In this document: positions 48,520 through 59,153 of the stretch, piece by piece
Position numbering within the stretch: the first letter of the stretch is position 1
Layout: each line of letters opens with the position of its first letter
DNA from: Chrysaora quinquecirrha
Lineage: Eukaryota > Cnidaria > Scyphozoa > Semaeostomeae > Pelagiidae
Direction: 5' to 3'
Length of the DNA: 64,000 bases
NCBI GenBank assembly: GCA_014526335.1
Contig: JACTAT010000016.1
Coordinates: 6,582,995 to 6,646,994, forward strand
Made by a program: the position numbers and the translations under genes
The notes under the pieces: model-generated
The model's input: only the letters and a program-made list of their open reading frames with translations
Databases searched by the model: none
What the model was told of the DNA's origin: nothing

Positions 48520-48745
48520 TTTGGTAGTCTTACCGGGACTTTTGAGAATTGCTTGTGTTTTGCCACATTAGCAGGACCCAACAATACTTTTCATAAAGTT
48601 GAAACTATGACAATTTGAATGCAGTAACGTGAATGTAAGATAAAAACAGACATAGACACACACTACAGGGCCACAGAAAAGCTATTTTCAGTAGGTCCCG
48701 CTTAACGGTTCCCAGTACAAAGTCCCGCTAAACCATCAAAGACAT
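48520..48745. repeat. Interspersed repeat with GTCCCGC motifs
   Basis: TTACCGGGACTTTTG at the left and GTAGGTCCCGCTTAACGG plus AAGTCCCGCTAAACC at the right, inverted to each other and related to 27177-27575. Confidence 0.5.
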
Positions 48746-49000
48746 GTATGTATGTAGGAAGACAACATCCTTTTCATCGACGAAAGCCTGAAGGAAAATT
48801 CATCTTTGAAAAATTGTTTGTTTTAAATTCTTGCGCCAAACCCAATTTTTGCTTCAAACTATGAACGTTCTGATTGATACAATTTATCTGTGCTATTTTT
48901 CATTGAGCAGATTAGTATTGTAGTTGTAGATCTTCATAGCCCTTCTTACTGTCTAATGGAGAATTAACATTTCCAATTGTTATGGTTATTGTATTTTTAG

Positions 49001-49063
49001 AGCTCAGCGCAAAGATAGAAAGTAAAACAGAAAGTCAAACGATGACAGATGAAATCGCTCAAC
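49001..49063 (+). CDS. NLR-like gene exon 5: coiled-coil linker mini-exon
   Basis: 63 bp, symmetric phase 1, acceptor TATTTTTAG and donor C|GTAAGT. Encodes LSAKIESKTESQTMTDEIAQ. Same size and phase as exon 4 although 22.5 kb away, on the far side of both satellites. Confidence 0.6.
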
Positions 49064-49800
49064 GTAAGTCTTGCAAATGTTAATCAAATTTGGACACCAA
49101 TTATAAGCTGTTTTTACCAGCCAAGTTGCATGCATTCTGGCTGCCTACTTCATTTTAGCCCCTATTATGTGATGTTGGCTTGCTGTGTATAATGCAGGAA
49201 AAACCTTTCCTTGTTTTTTGGAGGGGAGCAATTGCTTCCTTATAGTGATTTCAGAGCGAAATAACAACATTTCAAGTTTCTTTTTGCTACATTATTAATC
49301 TCTTTAGCTCCCATACTTTACGGTTTATTTTGCTCTTTCCACGTTTGTTTATTGATGATTAAGGCACAGGACTAAGGAGCAAAACTGAATAATCGTTCGC
49401 ACCCCCCCCCCACACCCTCCCCAGTAGAGACTCTCTTCTTGTGACTATGTTTTAATGGAATGAACACCAATAGAATTGTTTCTCAATACAATGCCCATAG
49501 GTAGCTTTTCAATGGCAGTCCACGTCTGGAAATATTTTCAAACTGTGCTGCGTAGTTTTGTTACCGCCGTATAAAACTAAACGCCTATTTACTAAAATTT
49601 CTGGCAGAAAGAATAGATTACCCAGTGCTAACCCCCGATGCAACCACCCCGGGTTTTTGATGTTACTAAATTTCATAAGGGCTTTTACAGATCAATAACA
49701 GTGGTATTGATTGATATTGCATAGTAATATGCAAGACTTTGGTACTCGTGTGATACGAGTCTAAAACTCACGCAGTTACTCACCAGTCAGCCCAGCTCCG

Positions 49801-49960
49801 GGGGTGGTGTGATTAGCACTTGTGCCTTTCGCGCAATAAACTCCGGTTCGACTCACACACATGTCACTGATGAGCTCCAATAAGAGCGAAACGCGTCTGG
49901 CATTTGAGAATGGGGCGGCTGGTGAAATTATTCATATAGGCCGAATACGAATTTGTTCTC
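49801..49960 (+). mobile_element. tRNA-derived SINE with hammerhead ribozyme
   Basis: Residues of RNA polymerase III promoter boxes: box A-like TGGTGTGATTAGCAC near 49804 and box B GGTTCGACTCA at 49845-49855 (consensus GGTTCGANTCC). The head ends about 49858 and runs directly into a hammerhead ribozyme. A similar head occurs at 63731. The 3' limit is not clear and no poly(A) tail or target duplication was recognised. Schistosome Sm-alpha SINEs are a known precedent for tRNA-like plus hammerhead elements; hammerheads also occur in Penelope-like elements and retrozymes. Confidence 0.75.
49861..49903 (+). ncRNA. Type I hammerhead ribozyme
   Basis: All core elements are present. Stem I is AUGUCA (49861-49866) with UGGCAU (49898-49903), six pairs including one G-U. 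CUGAUGA is at 49867-49873. Stem II is GCUC (49874-49877) with GAGC (49884-49887) around a six-base loop CAAUAA. GAAA is at 49888-49891. Stem III is ACG/CGU (49891-49896) with no loop, then the cleavage-site C at 49897. The self-complementary ACGCGU leaves no room for a hairpin loop, so activity would be expected from a dimer or a tandem RNA, as reported for other animal hammerheads with minimal stem III. Self-cleavage would fall after 49897. It lies in the intron before the NACHT exon, in the sense orientation. Confidence 0.85.
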
Positions 49961-50231
49961 ATACGATATGAGCCTAACTGCATGCGTACCTTAGGCCAGG
50001 TCCCAACCTTACATATTAATTGAAACTAATTTGAAAGTAGTATGCCAATCGAGCATCTGTCTGTTCATAAAAATCACTATTTCACGAACAATGTCTCTTT
50101 ATTTTGTAAAGTATTCGCAAGTATTCGAAATATGCAAAGAGACACGATTGATAGGGATTTCTCTCAAAACTTCTTCTGGAAAATATGTGTGTTTGTGAAG
50201 ATCTATGAATGTTCTGTTTGATTTTTCTTAG

Positions 50232-52729
50232 GTAATTTGAAAGACAAGTATCTATCAAAGTGCGAGAAGCATCAAATTAATTATGTTGAAGGAGGACGCA
50301 TCAAACTTGCGTGGATGAACGTTGATGAATTTGCTGTCAAGTTAAAAATTGCCGGTAAAACGTATTGTGGTAGCTCATTTCGTGGTGAAATGAAAAGACA
50401 TGTACAGAGACTGCAAGATCAGAGTGAAGTAATCAATTTACCTGACCTATTGTACAATGATCACCGCATTATGTTTATTCAGGGGGTTGCCGGAAGTGGC
50501 AAGACTGTTTTCGCGAAGCAAGTTGCATTTCAATGGGCAATGGCAACTGACAAGGATGAGATCCGAAAAAAATTCAAGCATCTTATTTATTTTGAATGCA
50601 GAGATTTCAGTCGTTATCTGAAAAATGATGACATTGATGATGTTATTGACAGCTTTCTAAAGATAGAATTCTTTAGTATAAATATCACGGATGGGGAAGA
50701 TTCATTACTTCTAATCGATGGCTTAGACGAGATGGCGAGCCAAAAGATAGGTCCCAATTCAGCGAAGTCTATTATTGAAAAATTTATCTCAAAATTTCCA
50801 AAGTCTAAATTGATAATACTCGGCAGGCCGCATGTCCAAAACACTTTTCAAGGCCTAGACTGCAAAGTATTTGAAATTCTAGGACTTTCTACTGTTGAAA
50901 TCGAAAGTTATGTCAAAAGGTTTGCGAAATTTGTCAGTCAGGTGGAAAATCCTGAACAGTTGATAAAGAAGACGATGAAGAATTCGGAAAATATTTCTGC
51001 CATCGCTACCGTTCCGCAGTTTTTGAATACTTTATGTTGTGTGGCAATTTTGACTAATGGACAGACAGTATCCAGTGCCACTGATTTATATTCATGGTTG
51101 TGTTATTTACTTTTAAATCAACATTCACATTTAAAGGATCCTGGAGCAAAGAGCGGTATAGTGTCAGAAATATTCTCAAAATATATTCAAGTTTTCAAAT
51201 CCCTCAGTGCCATTGCATTTGAATTGTACATCAACAATGACATTATATTTGAGAAGGAAACGTTTGAACACGTTTTCGAAGAGATTAAAGGATCTGATGC
51301 CCAGCAGAAAGAATTTTTTGAAAGTCTATTTTGCGATGTCAGTGATAATTTTGGAGAGCGACGACAATTCAAACATTTGACCATAATGGAATTTATCGCC
51401 TCAATTTATTTCTTCTTCGCAGAAGACAGAAGCCGGGTGATTGAGCAATTTTTAGCCAAGAAGGCCTATGAATGCATTTCATTTATTTGTTGCTTTGAGG
51501 GACGGAAACTAGTGAAAAATGTTTCTCGTGAAGATATTTCTTGGGCTCTTGTTAATGTGTTAGATAGAGAAGGCAGGGAGACGGATTTTCCACTAATAAT
51601 CAAAGTTTTCAGAAATTTAAAAAGGACCATGTTTGATAACAAATTTATGATGATGAAATTGATGTTAAGATTTATATGCGACACCCTCAATCCAATTGAC
51701 GAAATTAAAGATAAAAGGTTGTTAACAGAAATGCTTGAAAAAATAACACCGCCTAACAGGATTACTATGAACATAAAGGAAATCGACCAAATGAATATTT
51801 TTAACGTTATTCAAACGGCAAAAAATAATGGCATAAATGATGATGAATTGAAAACGTTGTTTAAAGGCATCGAATTGGATGTGTTCTCCTTAGAATACGT
51901 AAATTTCATTCAGTTTGCTTGTCTGTTTGATTGTGTTGAGATCACATTGAATAAAAAGAAGTTATCAGAAGATGACGTGGAATTGCTTAGCAAACATGCA
52001 GTTTATTGTAGAAATGTTTCTTTTGGAATGTGTGATTTCACAAAAGGAACATACCTATGGCAAGAGTTGCTAAAGCATATTAAAGAACATGAAAGTGATA
52101 TGAGGCTTGAAAGATTGGCAATTTCTAACATGAAAATTGCTAATGAATGTATTGATTCCTTTGCAGAAGTTTTGATAATGTTGAAACACGTTAGGTTGTA
52201 CAAGGTTGTTATCAATAAAGTGATATGGGATAAACTCTTCAACAATATTAACCAATATCAGAAAGGGAAAGATCATGGTCATCTGAGATTAGAAAAACTG
52301 GAGATTGGAGATATGGAAATCACTGATGAATGTATTGATTCTTTTTCGAAAGTCTTAGTAACGTTAAAAGAAGTAACGTTGTCTCGGGTTGCTATCGATA
52401 AGGCGATATGGGATAATCTCTTTTACAATATTGTCAAACATGAACAAGATCATGGTCATCTGAGATTAGAAAGACTTACGATTGGTGAAATGAAAATCGC
52501 TGATGAATATATTGATTCTTTTTCGAAAGTTTTGGTAATGTTAAAAGAAGTTACGTTGGACACCGTAAGAGTAAATGAAAAATTCTGGTTAACATTGCTC
52601 CTAAAGCGCATCCAGCATGAACAAAGAAATGAAGGTCGACTTAGATTAAAAAAGTTGCAGATTGAAACGATGACGCCAACTAGCATCTTGCAACTTGATA
52701 TAATGAAACAGGTAATAAGTATTTACTAA
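50232..52729 (+). CDS. NLR-like gene exon 6: NACHT ATPase and leucine-rich-like repeats
   Basis: Acceptor TTTTTCTTAG at 50231; the frame is open to TAA at 52727-52729. Numbering follows the predicted full protein. The NACHT domain has Walker A GVAGSGKT at residues 385-392, Walker B LLLIDGLDEM with Asp463 and Asp466/Glu467, and an IILGRPH sensor strand. A winged-helix and helical part follows, including FKHLTIMEFIASIYFFF, typical of NLRs. From about residue 925 there are three tandem repeats of about 60 residues (RLERLAISNMKI, RLEKLEIGDMEI, RLERLTIGEMKI ...) with regularly spaced Leu, and the start of a fourth. ATP-dependent oligomerisation would couple sensing by the repeats to the HEPN and coiled-coil N-terminus. 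A donor at 52712 could splice on to further repeat exons. I did not find any before 54540. Confidence 0.88.
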
Positions 52730-54545
52730 TTTGTTGCTAATTAAGAGCCACTTCCCAATTTTTCTCTCGATTTCGTTTGGCTAGGGTTTTATGATTTCTT
52801 GTGATCTTGAGAATGCCGAATGATGTCTTGAAATTTGGGTTAAGTATTCAATTGATTATTGATTGAAGCAGCAATGACGTTGTACCTACCACCAGATATA
52901 TAATGCAAATACCGAGTCTTCACTTACAATCCCGAACTTATTCATTTTGTTAAAATTGCTCACAGGACAAATTTGAGGGATATATATCCTAATTTTGTTG
53001 ATCCTTTTTTATGTTTTATTCAGCCTGAATTGATGAAAGCAAATTTTCATAGATTTTTGGAAGGCATGAAAACATGATTTCGAATTTTCTGTAACCAATT
53101 GATCTCAGTGATTGACTATAGGCCTGGCAAAACGACTTAACTAAATTTTTTTATTCCACTACTGTATTCCAAACATACAAGATTAAAATCTAATTGTTTG
53201 CAGCTTTTAATGGGGCTGTATGGTACAATTTCTCCAGGAATAGTGTTTTCGTCCTTGATATAGCTACATTCAGTAGATTTTTCTCCCTCGTTCTTTCTTA
53301 AAGCCTGTGCTTGTTTTCTTGATTTTTTTTTAAACCTTGTTGATGGGAACAGTACTGCCTTTAAAAAGCCCTGTTCTTGCCCACAACCCATTGTTCTACC
53401 TTCATTAACTTCTTTGGTTTCCAATTGTGCATGGAAAAAAATTGTCTGAGTTTTTTTTACAAAGACGTTTCTTAAATGTTGGACTCGAGACTTTGCCTTG
53501 TACAATTCTTAATATAAGTGCGTATTTTTGACTGTGCACTCTTCTAAGAACGCACTTTATGAGAACATCGAGGATCGATTTGCCAACAAGATAAGAACAA
53601 CGTAAGAATATGTCCAGCCTGAGATGAAAAATAAGAAACAAGAAAATGCGTTTTTAGAAATTTCATCTCATGTTTGCAACACAGAACTATGCAACTACTA
53701 AGTGAAGTATATAGAAGATATGCCAAACGGTTACTTATTGTTCGCAAAAGCAACTTGTAGAAAAATCAACGTTGAAATAATGACACTATTAAGAACACTC
53801 GAGCCTCAAATTATTCAAAAAATAAGAACATCGAATCTCGGCAAAAGTTAGCTGGTTCTTATAAACAAAAACGCGTGTAGGCAAACAGCAGCCATAACTT
53901 CTGCCTATTTTCCATTTTAGATTGAACAAGCTGGTGTGAAGGTTAATAATTGTAAGTAAATTTTTTATCATATTTTTATATCCCCATTGTGAAAAACATT
54001 TCATATAAAAAGCTAAATTTCATATACCCAGATTTTGCAACACATTTTTCAAAAATATATTCTTTCACTAAAACGGTATGTTGACTTTGTTGGTTAGGTT
54101 TCCCACTACTGTGCGCCGAGCGACTACTCGTATTTTCTTACATAATACATTACTGCACTATTATTTCGGTGAAAATTACCAAATAATCGGGAATGAGAAT
54201 AATCCGGGAGGGTAGGAAAAGGTTTAGAAATTTTTTAAGCGAGAGGTTGGAATAAAAGCGGGGTAGGAAAATACATTTCGATATAGTACAATTCAATTGC
54301 TCAAACGAGAGCAAACACGAGCGCACATTACAATATAGCAACGTAGATTACAGTATGCTCAACCGCAGGACAGCAAAACGATAATCTAAGGAAATATGAA
54401 ATCATCTATTTCAGCAAATTATGCTCAACTAATAAAAGGGGGTTATATAGTGTAGCACATACCCCCCTGTTAAATCGGTAACTAGGATCGCCTAGGTCGC
54501 GGATTAGAAGCACGAGGAGCTAAGATGGCGGTTTATCTTTTTAGA
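52730..54545. other. No recognisable feature
   Basis: AT-rich. Possible 3' UTR or intron of the NLR-like gene. A 122-residue minus-strand frame at 53137-53505 shows no domain and is not supported. Some ..AAGAACAC.. / ..GAACATCGA.. motifs recur between 53460 and 53840 without a definable unit. Confidence 0.4.
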
Positions 54546-55130
54546 CAGGGCATTTTTGGCAACATTCTAGCAAACTGGGTAACCGGGAATTTTAAAGTAG
54601 TTTTGGACTCTTTGATGGTGGGTGGTCATTTTAAGACTTGGGAACATTCTGGCAAATCAATGGTTGTGACGTCATCGATGACGTAGAAAAGTGACGGTCA
54701 GTGAAAATATGACTCTTGAATTTTGTGTTTTTAATGATCTGGTCGGAAAGAACATCTCAAATGGAGCAAAAAATAATAAAACACCAATTCGATTTGGCTT
54801 TTTCTCAGAAGTTATTACGATTCGAAATGTGTGTGAAGTCATCAAACGCAAAACTGATATTTTGAGTCTTAACCGTTTCGTGCATAAATCTTTCTTTTGA
54901 TGTGTTTAGCGTTACTTTTAGCATAAAAGCATCATGTTCTCGGTCACTTGCGCTAATTTTTGTCATTTCAAACCTTAAATTACGAAGAATGCTCGTAATT
55001 TCTATGCGATGCAGCTAGGGTTCCGAACTACTATGAATGTTGAAAAAGATGAAAAAGATAAAACATTTTCTGCTTACTTTCTCTGAAAATGGTTATAAGA
55101 TTGAGCTAGATAGAGCGAAGTACTAAAAAG

Positions 55131-55640
55131 TGGATCCCAAGGTAATCATATACCAAGAATAGGGACACTGCTTACTAAAGTTGTACAGCCGCAGTTTGAT
55201 ACGTGGTTAGAGGGAACAGTCACTTGATTCGGAAGAAATGCTGAAAGAAAGAAGGGAACAGCCATTGAGGGTTGAGTTTCATTGCATAGACGACACTCCA
55301 TAACATCAATAGGTATGTCCATTTCAGTCTACAAAATTTGCGAAAAACAAGAAGAAATTGCGCGTCCACGCTACTAGCGATTTCTGAAATGAACTGGAGC
55401 GAGTCTTAGCGAAGCCAATCGACCGATTCAGTTTCAGTTCAATATTTCGGCAACAAAATTCGTGCCAGAATAGGAGCCACAAGTCAGATAATATCTGAAT
55501 CTGGGAGAACCTACCCTGTAAATCCTATTTAACCTTTTTCTTACGTTTTTTCATTATTATCATTCAGTGCTCGTCTCTGCTATTATTGGAGAATTCGTCC
55601 CACAAAGCCGCACTTACAGAGTTGTACATTTGTCAACGTA
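55131..55640. other. Interior of the large element; no gene seen
   Basis: No frame with recognisable protein motifs and no repeats. Confidence 0.4.
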
Positions 55641-55643
55641 CTC

Positions 55644-56022
55644 TAAGGTGCCGAATAAACGGGGGGTCTTAATAAATGGGGGGTGGGAACTACTTGAAAA
55701 TATTAATAAACGGGGGGTTTTAATAAACGGGTGGGTTGGGAATTTTTATACACTACACTACCTAAGACACTATACTATTTCTATTATACTCTACACTACC
55801 TATGATTACACTACTGAGTAAACGTTTTGTACACTACTGTGTTTTTTCTGAGTTATTTCATCAAAAATAAGGTTTATGAAGCGTAGTTTACTCCTTTCAC
55901 AATTGAAATTCTTTTTTCCAAAATTTTTTCTTGCAAAATTAATCAATGGGGGTCCTAAAAAGGTCCGTAGGGGTGGGGGAAAAAGCTCGAAATTAATAAA
56001 CAGGGGGGTGGGGCGTTTATTT
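55644..56022. mobile_element. MITE with GGTGCC-type ends
   Basis: Ends TAAGGTGCCGAATAAACGG and, in reverse complement from the right, TTAGGTGCCAAATAAACGC. The interior has repeated AATAAACGGGG segments. Same end type as 47452-47844, and the AATAAACGGG motif also recalls the minisatellite at 17250-18590. Confidence 0.7.
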
Positions 56023-56312
56023 GGCACCTAAGAATAACAACTTGCGAACTGCATCTCTAACCTTGCAACTCTAAAAACTTAATCAAAATTCTTTGCAAAA
56101 GTCAATTCAAATAGTTTATCGATTACTGTTCTCTTGTATAAATATCTGTATTATGCCTATTAAGACTGATAAAATGTGGCACACTTCGTACTTTAACACG
56201 AAAGTGAACGGATTTTTCTGTGTTTAGGGTGAACCGTAGTATTTGAATTCCCCTCCAATCCACCACTAAGCCTGGTTTCCAAACTAGCAATATCCGCTGA
56301 CGATAACCGCCT

Positions 56313-56829
56313 GTGCCAACACCTGCACCAGTGCCTATGCCTTCGCCTACACCGATGCCTACATCTAAATCTACACCTGTGCCTATGGCTTTGGCTAAGC
56401 CTTTGCTTTCGTCTACACCTGTGATGATACCTTCGCCTACACCTACACCTGTGCCTATGCATTCGCCTACACCAATGCCTACATCTACACCTACACCTGT
56501 GCCTATGCCTTCGCCTACACCAATGCCTACATCTACACCTACATCTACACCTACACCTGTGCCTATGCCTTCGCCTACACCAATGCCTACATCTACACCT
56601 ACGCCTGTGCCTATGCCTTCGCCTACACCAATGCCTACATCTACACCTACACCTGTGCCTATGCCCTCGCCTTCGCCTATGCCTATGCCTTAGCCTAGAC
56701 CTATGCCTTCATCTACACATACACCTGTTCCTGTACCTAAGCCTATGCCTATGTCTACACCTACACCTGTGCGCATGCCTCCGCCTACACCAATGCCTAC
56801 ATCTAAATCTACACTTGTGCCTATGCCTA
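56313..56829. repeat. CCTACACCTATG minisatellite, left part
   Basis: Hexamer-based repeat (CCTACA, CCTATG, CCTTCG) organised in units of about 48 bp (TGCCTATGCCTTCGCCTACA ... ). It continues at 58294-58515 after the inserted element. The Pro-rich frame ([12 protein letters not shown]...) across it is a by-product. Confidence 0.9.
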
Positions 56830-58293
56830 CACTGTAAAACTATTTAACCCGAAAATTTATGGACAATCGAACTTTTTGTCCCTAAACTGAGACCACGATT
56901 TCGACCATAATTTGACCCTAAATTGTCCATAAATTGTCCATAAAACGACCATAATTCGTCCCTAAATTCGAAGGTTACTTTTCTACTGTATTGAAATCCT
57001 GATTGTCCCTAAATTGTCCCTAAACTATCCCTGAATTTAGGGCCATTGTATGTTGCCTATTGTTCAAGAAATGCCACAAGAGATTTCGAGTAATTATTAC
57101 CATTTATGTACCAGTTGTAATTCATAATAACTTCACAATGATAGTACTTTTATACGTGAACATAAACACTGTCCTGCTGAATTAGCTAAAAAATTCTAAG
57201 TCTCACTTACATCAAAACTATTACTTCGGTTGAGTCTAAAATAACTTATATCAATCTTCAAAAATCATGTTGTGTCAAAAGAGTAATTTTGATACTGTTT
57301 AACTGTCTTTTCTCTGCACAGATTTTGATCAACCACCAGCACCCTTTTCTCTCTTCATCCTTTCCAAATACAGCATTCAACATCGCAATAGGTGTGTCGT
57401 GTCGAAAACGACGATAATTTCTTCTCTTCGTTCAGTTGATGGCCCTCCAATTACAAATCAAGTGAATCTAAAAAAAGATGTAAAATTATAAACTTTGATA
57501 CTGTAGTTCACGTTATGCCTTCTACTTTTCGGAAGCATTCATTTAAGAGTATTTATTGAAATCGGGAAAATGCTCTGCTTTTGGTAATTCTTATGAAAGG
57601 GGTACCAAGAACTCTCATATTTTTTTTAATTCCCTTCAACTCTGGAATGCTTTCTGTAATGACTTCTCCTTAGTTATATATAAACGATTTTAGATATGCT
57701 CTAGATGAAAGCAAAAGCAAAAATGTTGTTATTCGCTTTGAAGATGATTAAGTTCGAAACTGAAAATCAAGTTAACCAAGTTCGACATTAAGATTTCAAA
57801 ATAAAATATTAAATTGCCTGCATGGAAGGCCGGGAATTCTAACTTGAAGTTTTTTAGGAACGGAATAAAAAATGTTACTTACCGGTTTCTTGTGACGGAA
57901 TTTTAACAGAACGTTGTTCACCAAAGGACCTTTCTCTTTTCTCTTCACACACAGACCTAGCTGCATCTCTGTTCTTCTGCCTTCCCAAATTATTTACTCA
58001 GATGTTGACGGTTTGAAAATTTAATTTTGCGCGCATTGATCAATTTTATTATACGAAATTCAAATATTAGGGACAAATTAGAGACAAATTTCCAAAAAAG
58101 ATAGTAAAATTAATTTAGGGTCAGCAGAATTCGTGATAATTTAGGGACAATGTAGGGACAAGAGTAATTTTAATTTAGGGACAATTTAGGGATGAATTTA
58201 GGGACAAATAAGGGACAATTTAGTGTTAAAATAGGGACAATTGTGAATTAGGGTCATGTGCCCTAAAATTTAAGGACGATGGGTTTTGCTGTG
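56830..58293. mobile_element. CACTA-like non-autonomous transposon, 1,464 bp
   Basis: Begins CACTGTAAAAC and ends GTTTTGCTGTG, imperfect inverted tips, with a TA duplicated on each side (56828-56829 and 58294-58295). Short motifs GTCCCTAAATTG are repeated many times in the first 240 bp (56860-57060). Their reverse complement TTTAGGGACAA is repeated in the last 200 bp (58070-58270). CACTR tips, a 2-3 bp duplication and clustered subterminal repeats are hallmarks of the CACTA/EnSpm (CMC) group. No transposase frame was seen. The element splits one minisatellite into two halves. Confidence 0.75.
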
Positions 58294-58515
58294 TATGCCT
58301 TCGCCTATGCCTTTGCCTACACCTATACCTGTGACTTAGCCTACACCTTTGCAGGGCCTATGCCTTCATCTACACGTACACCTGTTCCTGTGCCTACCCC
58401 TATGCCGTTGCCTACACCTATACCTGTGTCTTAGCCTACACCTATGCCTTCATCTACACCTACACTTGTTCCTATGCCTTCACCTATGCCTTTGTCTACA
58501 ACTTATCGACATAGG
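58294..58515. repeat. CCTACACCTATG minisatellite, right part
   Basis: Continuation of the array at 56313-56829 with the same hexamers (CCTATG, CCTTCG, CCTACA). Confidence 0.88.
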
Positions 58516-58792
58516 TGTCTGCCGTCTTCTCGAGCATTTAGCGCTACATAAATCAAATTAAAGACCGTGGTCATAAAAAAGTAATTCGCTCTATCTAGCT
58601 CAATCATATTACCATTCTCAGAGAAAGGAAGCAGAAAATGTTTTATCTTTTTCAACATTCATAGTAGTAGTTCGGAACCCTAGCTGCTTCGCAATAGAAA
58701 TTACGAGCATTCTTCGTAATTTAAGGTTTGAAATGACAAAAATTAGCGTAAGTGACCGAGAACATGATGCTTTTATCCTAAAATAGTCAGGG

Positions 58793-58825
58793 CGCTATGG
58801 TAAATGGAGCATGCATTTACCATAG
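58793..58825. repeat. Perfect-stem hairpin
   Basis: GCTATGGTAAATG and CATTTACCATAGC form a 13-bp stem around a short loop. Confidence 0.85.
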
Positions 58826-58842
58826 CGGGCAATGCACAAAAT

Positions 58843-59153
58843 GGTTTAAAATAAGCAAAGTAGCTTGCAGATGACAAATCAACTTGTTGGACCTTTCCAA
58901 ATTACTTGTGGGGCTAATCCAGCAGCATTTTGTTCTTTTCTCATATACTTCTATATAATCCTTGAAACCTTGAAAATGGCACAAATTCAAAATTATTGCA
59001 TGAAAAATCGAAAACTACTGTAAATAAAGAAAAGTGTATGGGAAAACACAAAATGCTGCTGGATTCCTTCCACAAGTAATTTAGAGGGGTCCAACAAATT
59101 GATTTGTCATCTACAGGCTTCAGTGCTTATTTTGAACCATTTTTTGCATTTCT
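58843..59153. mobile_element. Foldback MITE with about 100-bp arms
   Basis: The left arm (ACAAAATGGTTTAAAATAAG ... CAGCAGCATTTTG) is the diverged reverse complement of the right arm (CAAAATGCTGCTGG ... CTTATTTTGAACCATTTT), with a spacer of about 100 bp. Non-coding. Confidence 0.75.

Larger units (their letters stand above)
20364..52711 (+). other. Gene model: HEPN-NACHT NLR-like receptor, six exons
   Basis: Predicted join 20364-20418, 22527-23161, 25063-25146, 26457-26519, 49001-49063 and 50232-52711 (or to the TAA at 52729). Every internal junction has GT/AG borders and the same phase 1, and each reading frame continues into the next exon except for one frameshift inside exon 2. The product would be about 1,130 residues: a short N-terminus, a DZIP3-type HEPN domain, a coiled-coil linker on three mini-exons, NACHT with helical extension, and leucine-rich-like repeats. 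This is the layout of cytosolic NLR-type sensors, and HEPN-NACHT combinations are known to be expanded in cnidarians. Intron 4 is 22.5 kb and mostly satellite. The 3' end is uncertain because a plausible donor CAG|GTAATAAGT stands 18 bases before the stop. Confidence 0.75.

Noticed and set aside
52490..52560. Second hammerhead (CTGATGA or GATGA..GAAA near 52324 and 52500)
   Set aside because: No stem II pairing and the positions are protein-coding repeats.
53137..53505. 122-residue minus-strand gene
   Set aside because: No recognised domain, basic low-complexity composition and no splice or neighbour support.
56313..56695. Proline-rich secreted or cell-wall type protein
   Set aside because: Pure translation of a hexamer minisatellite; no signal peptide or splice context.
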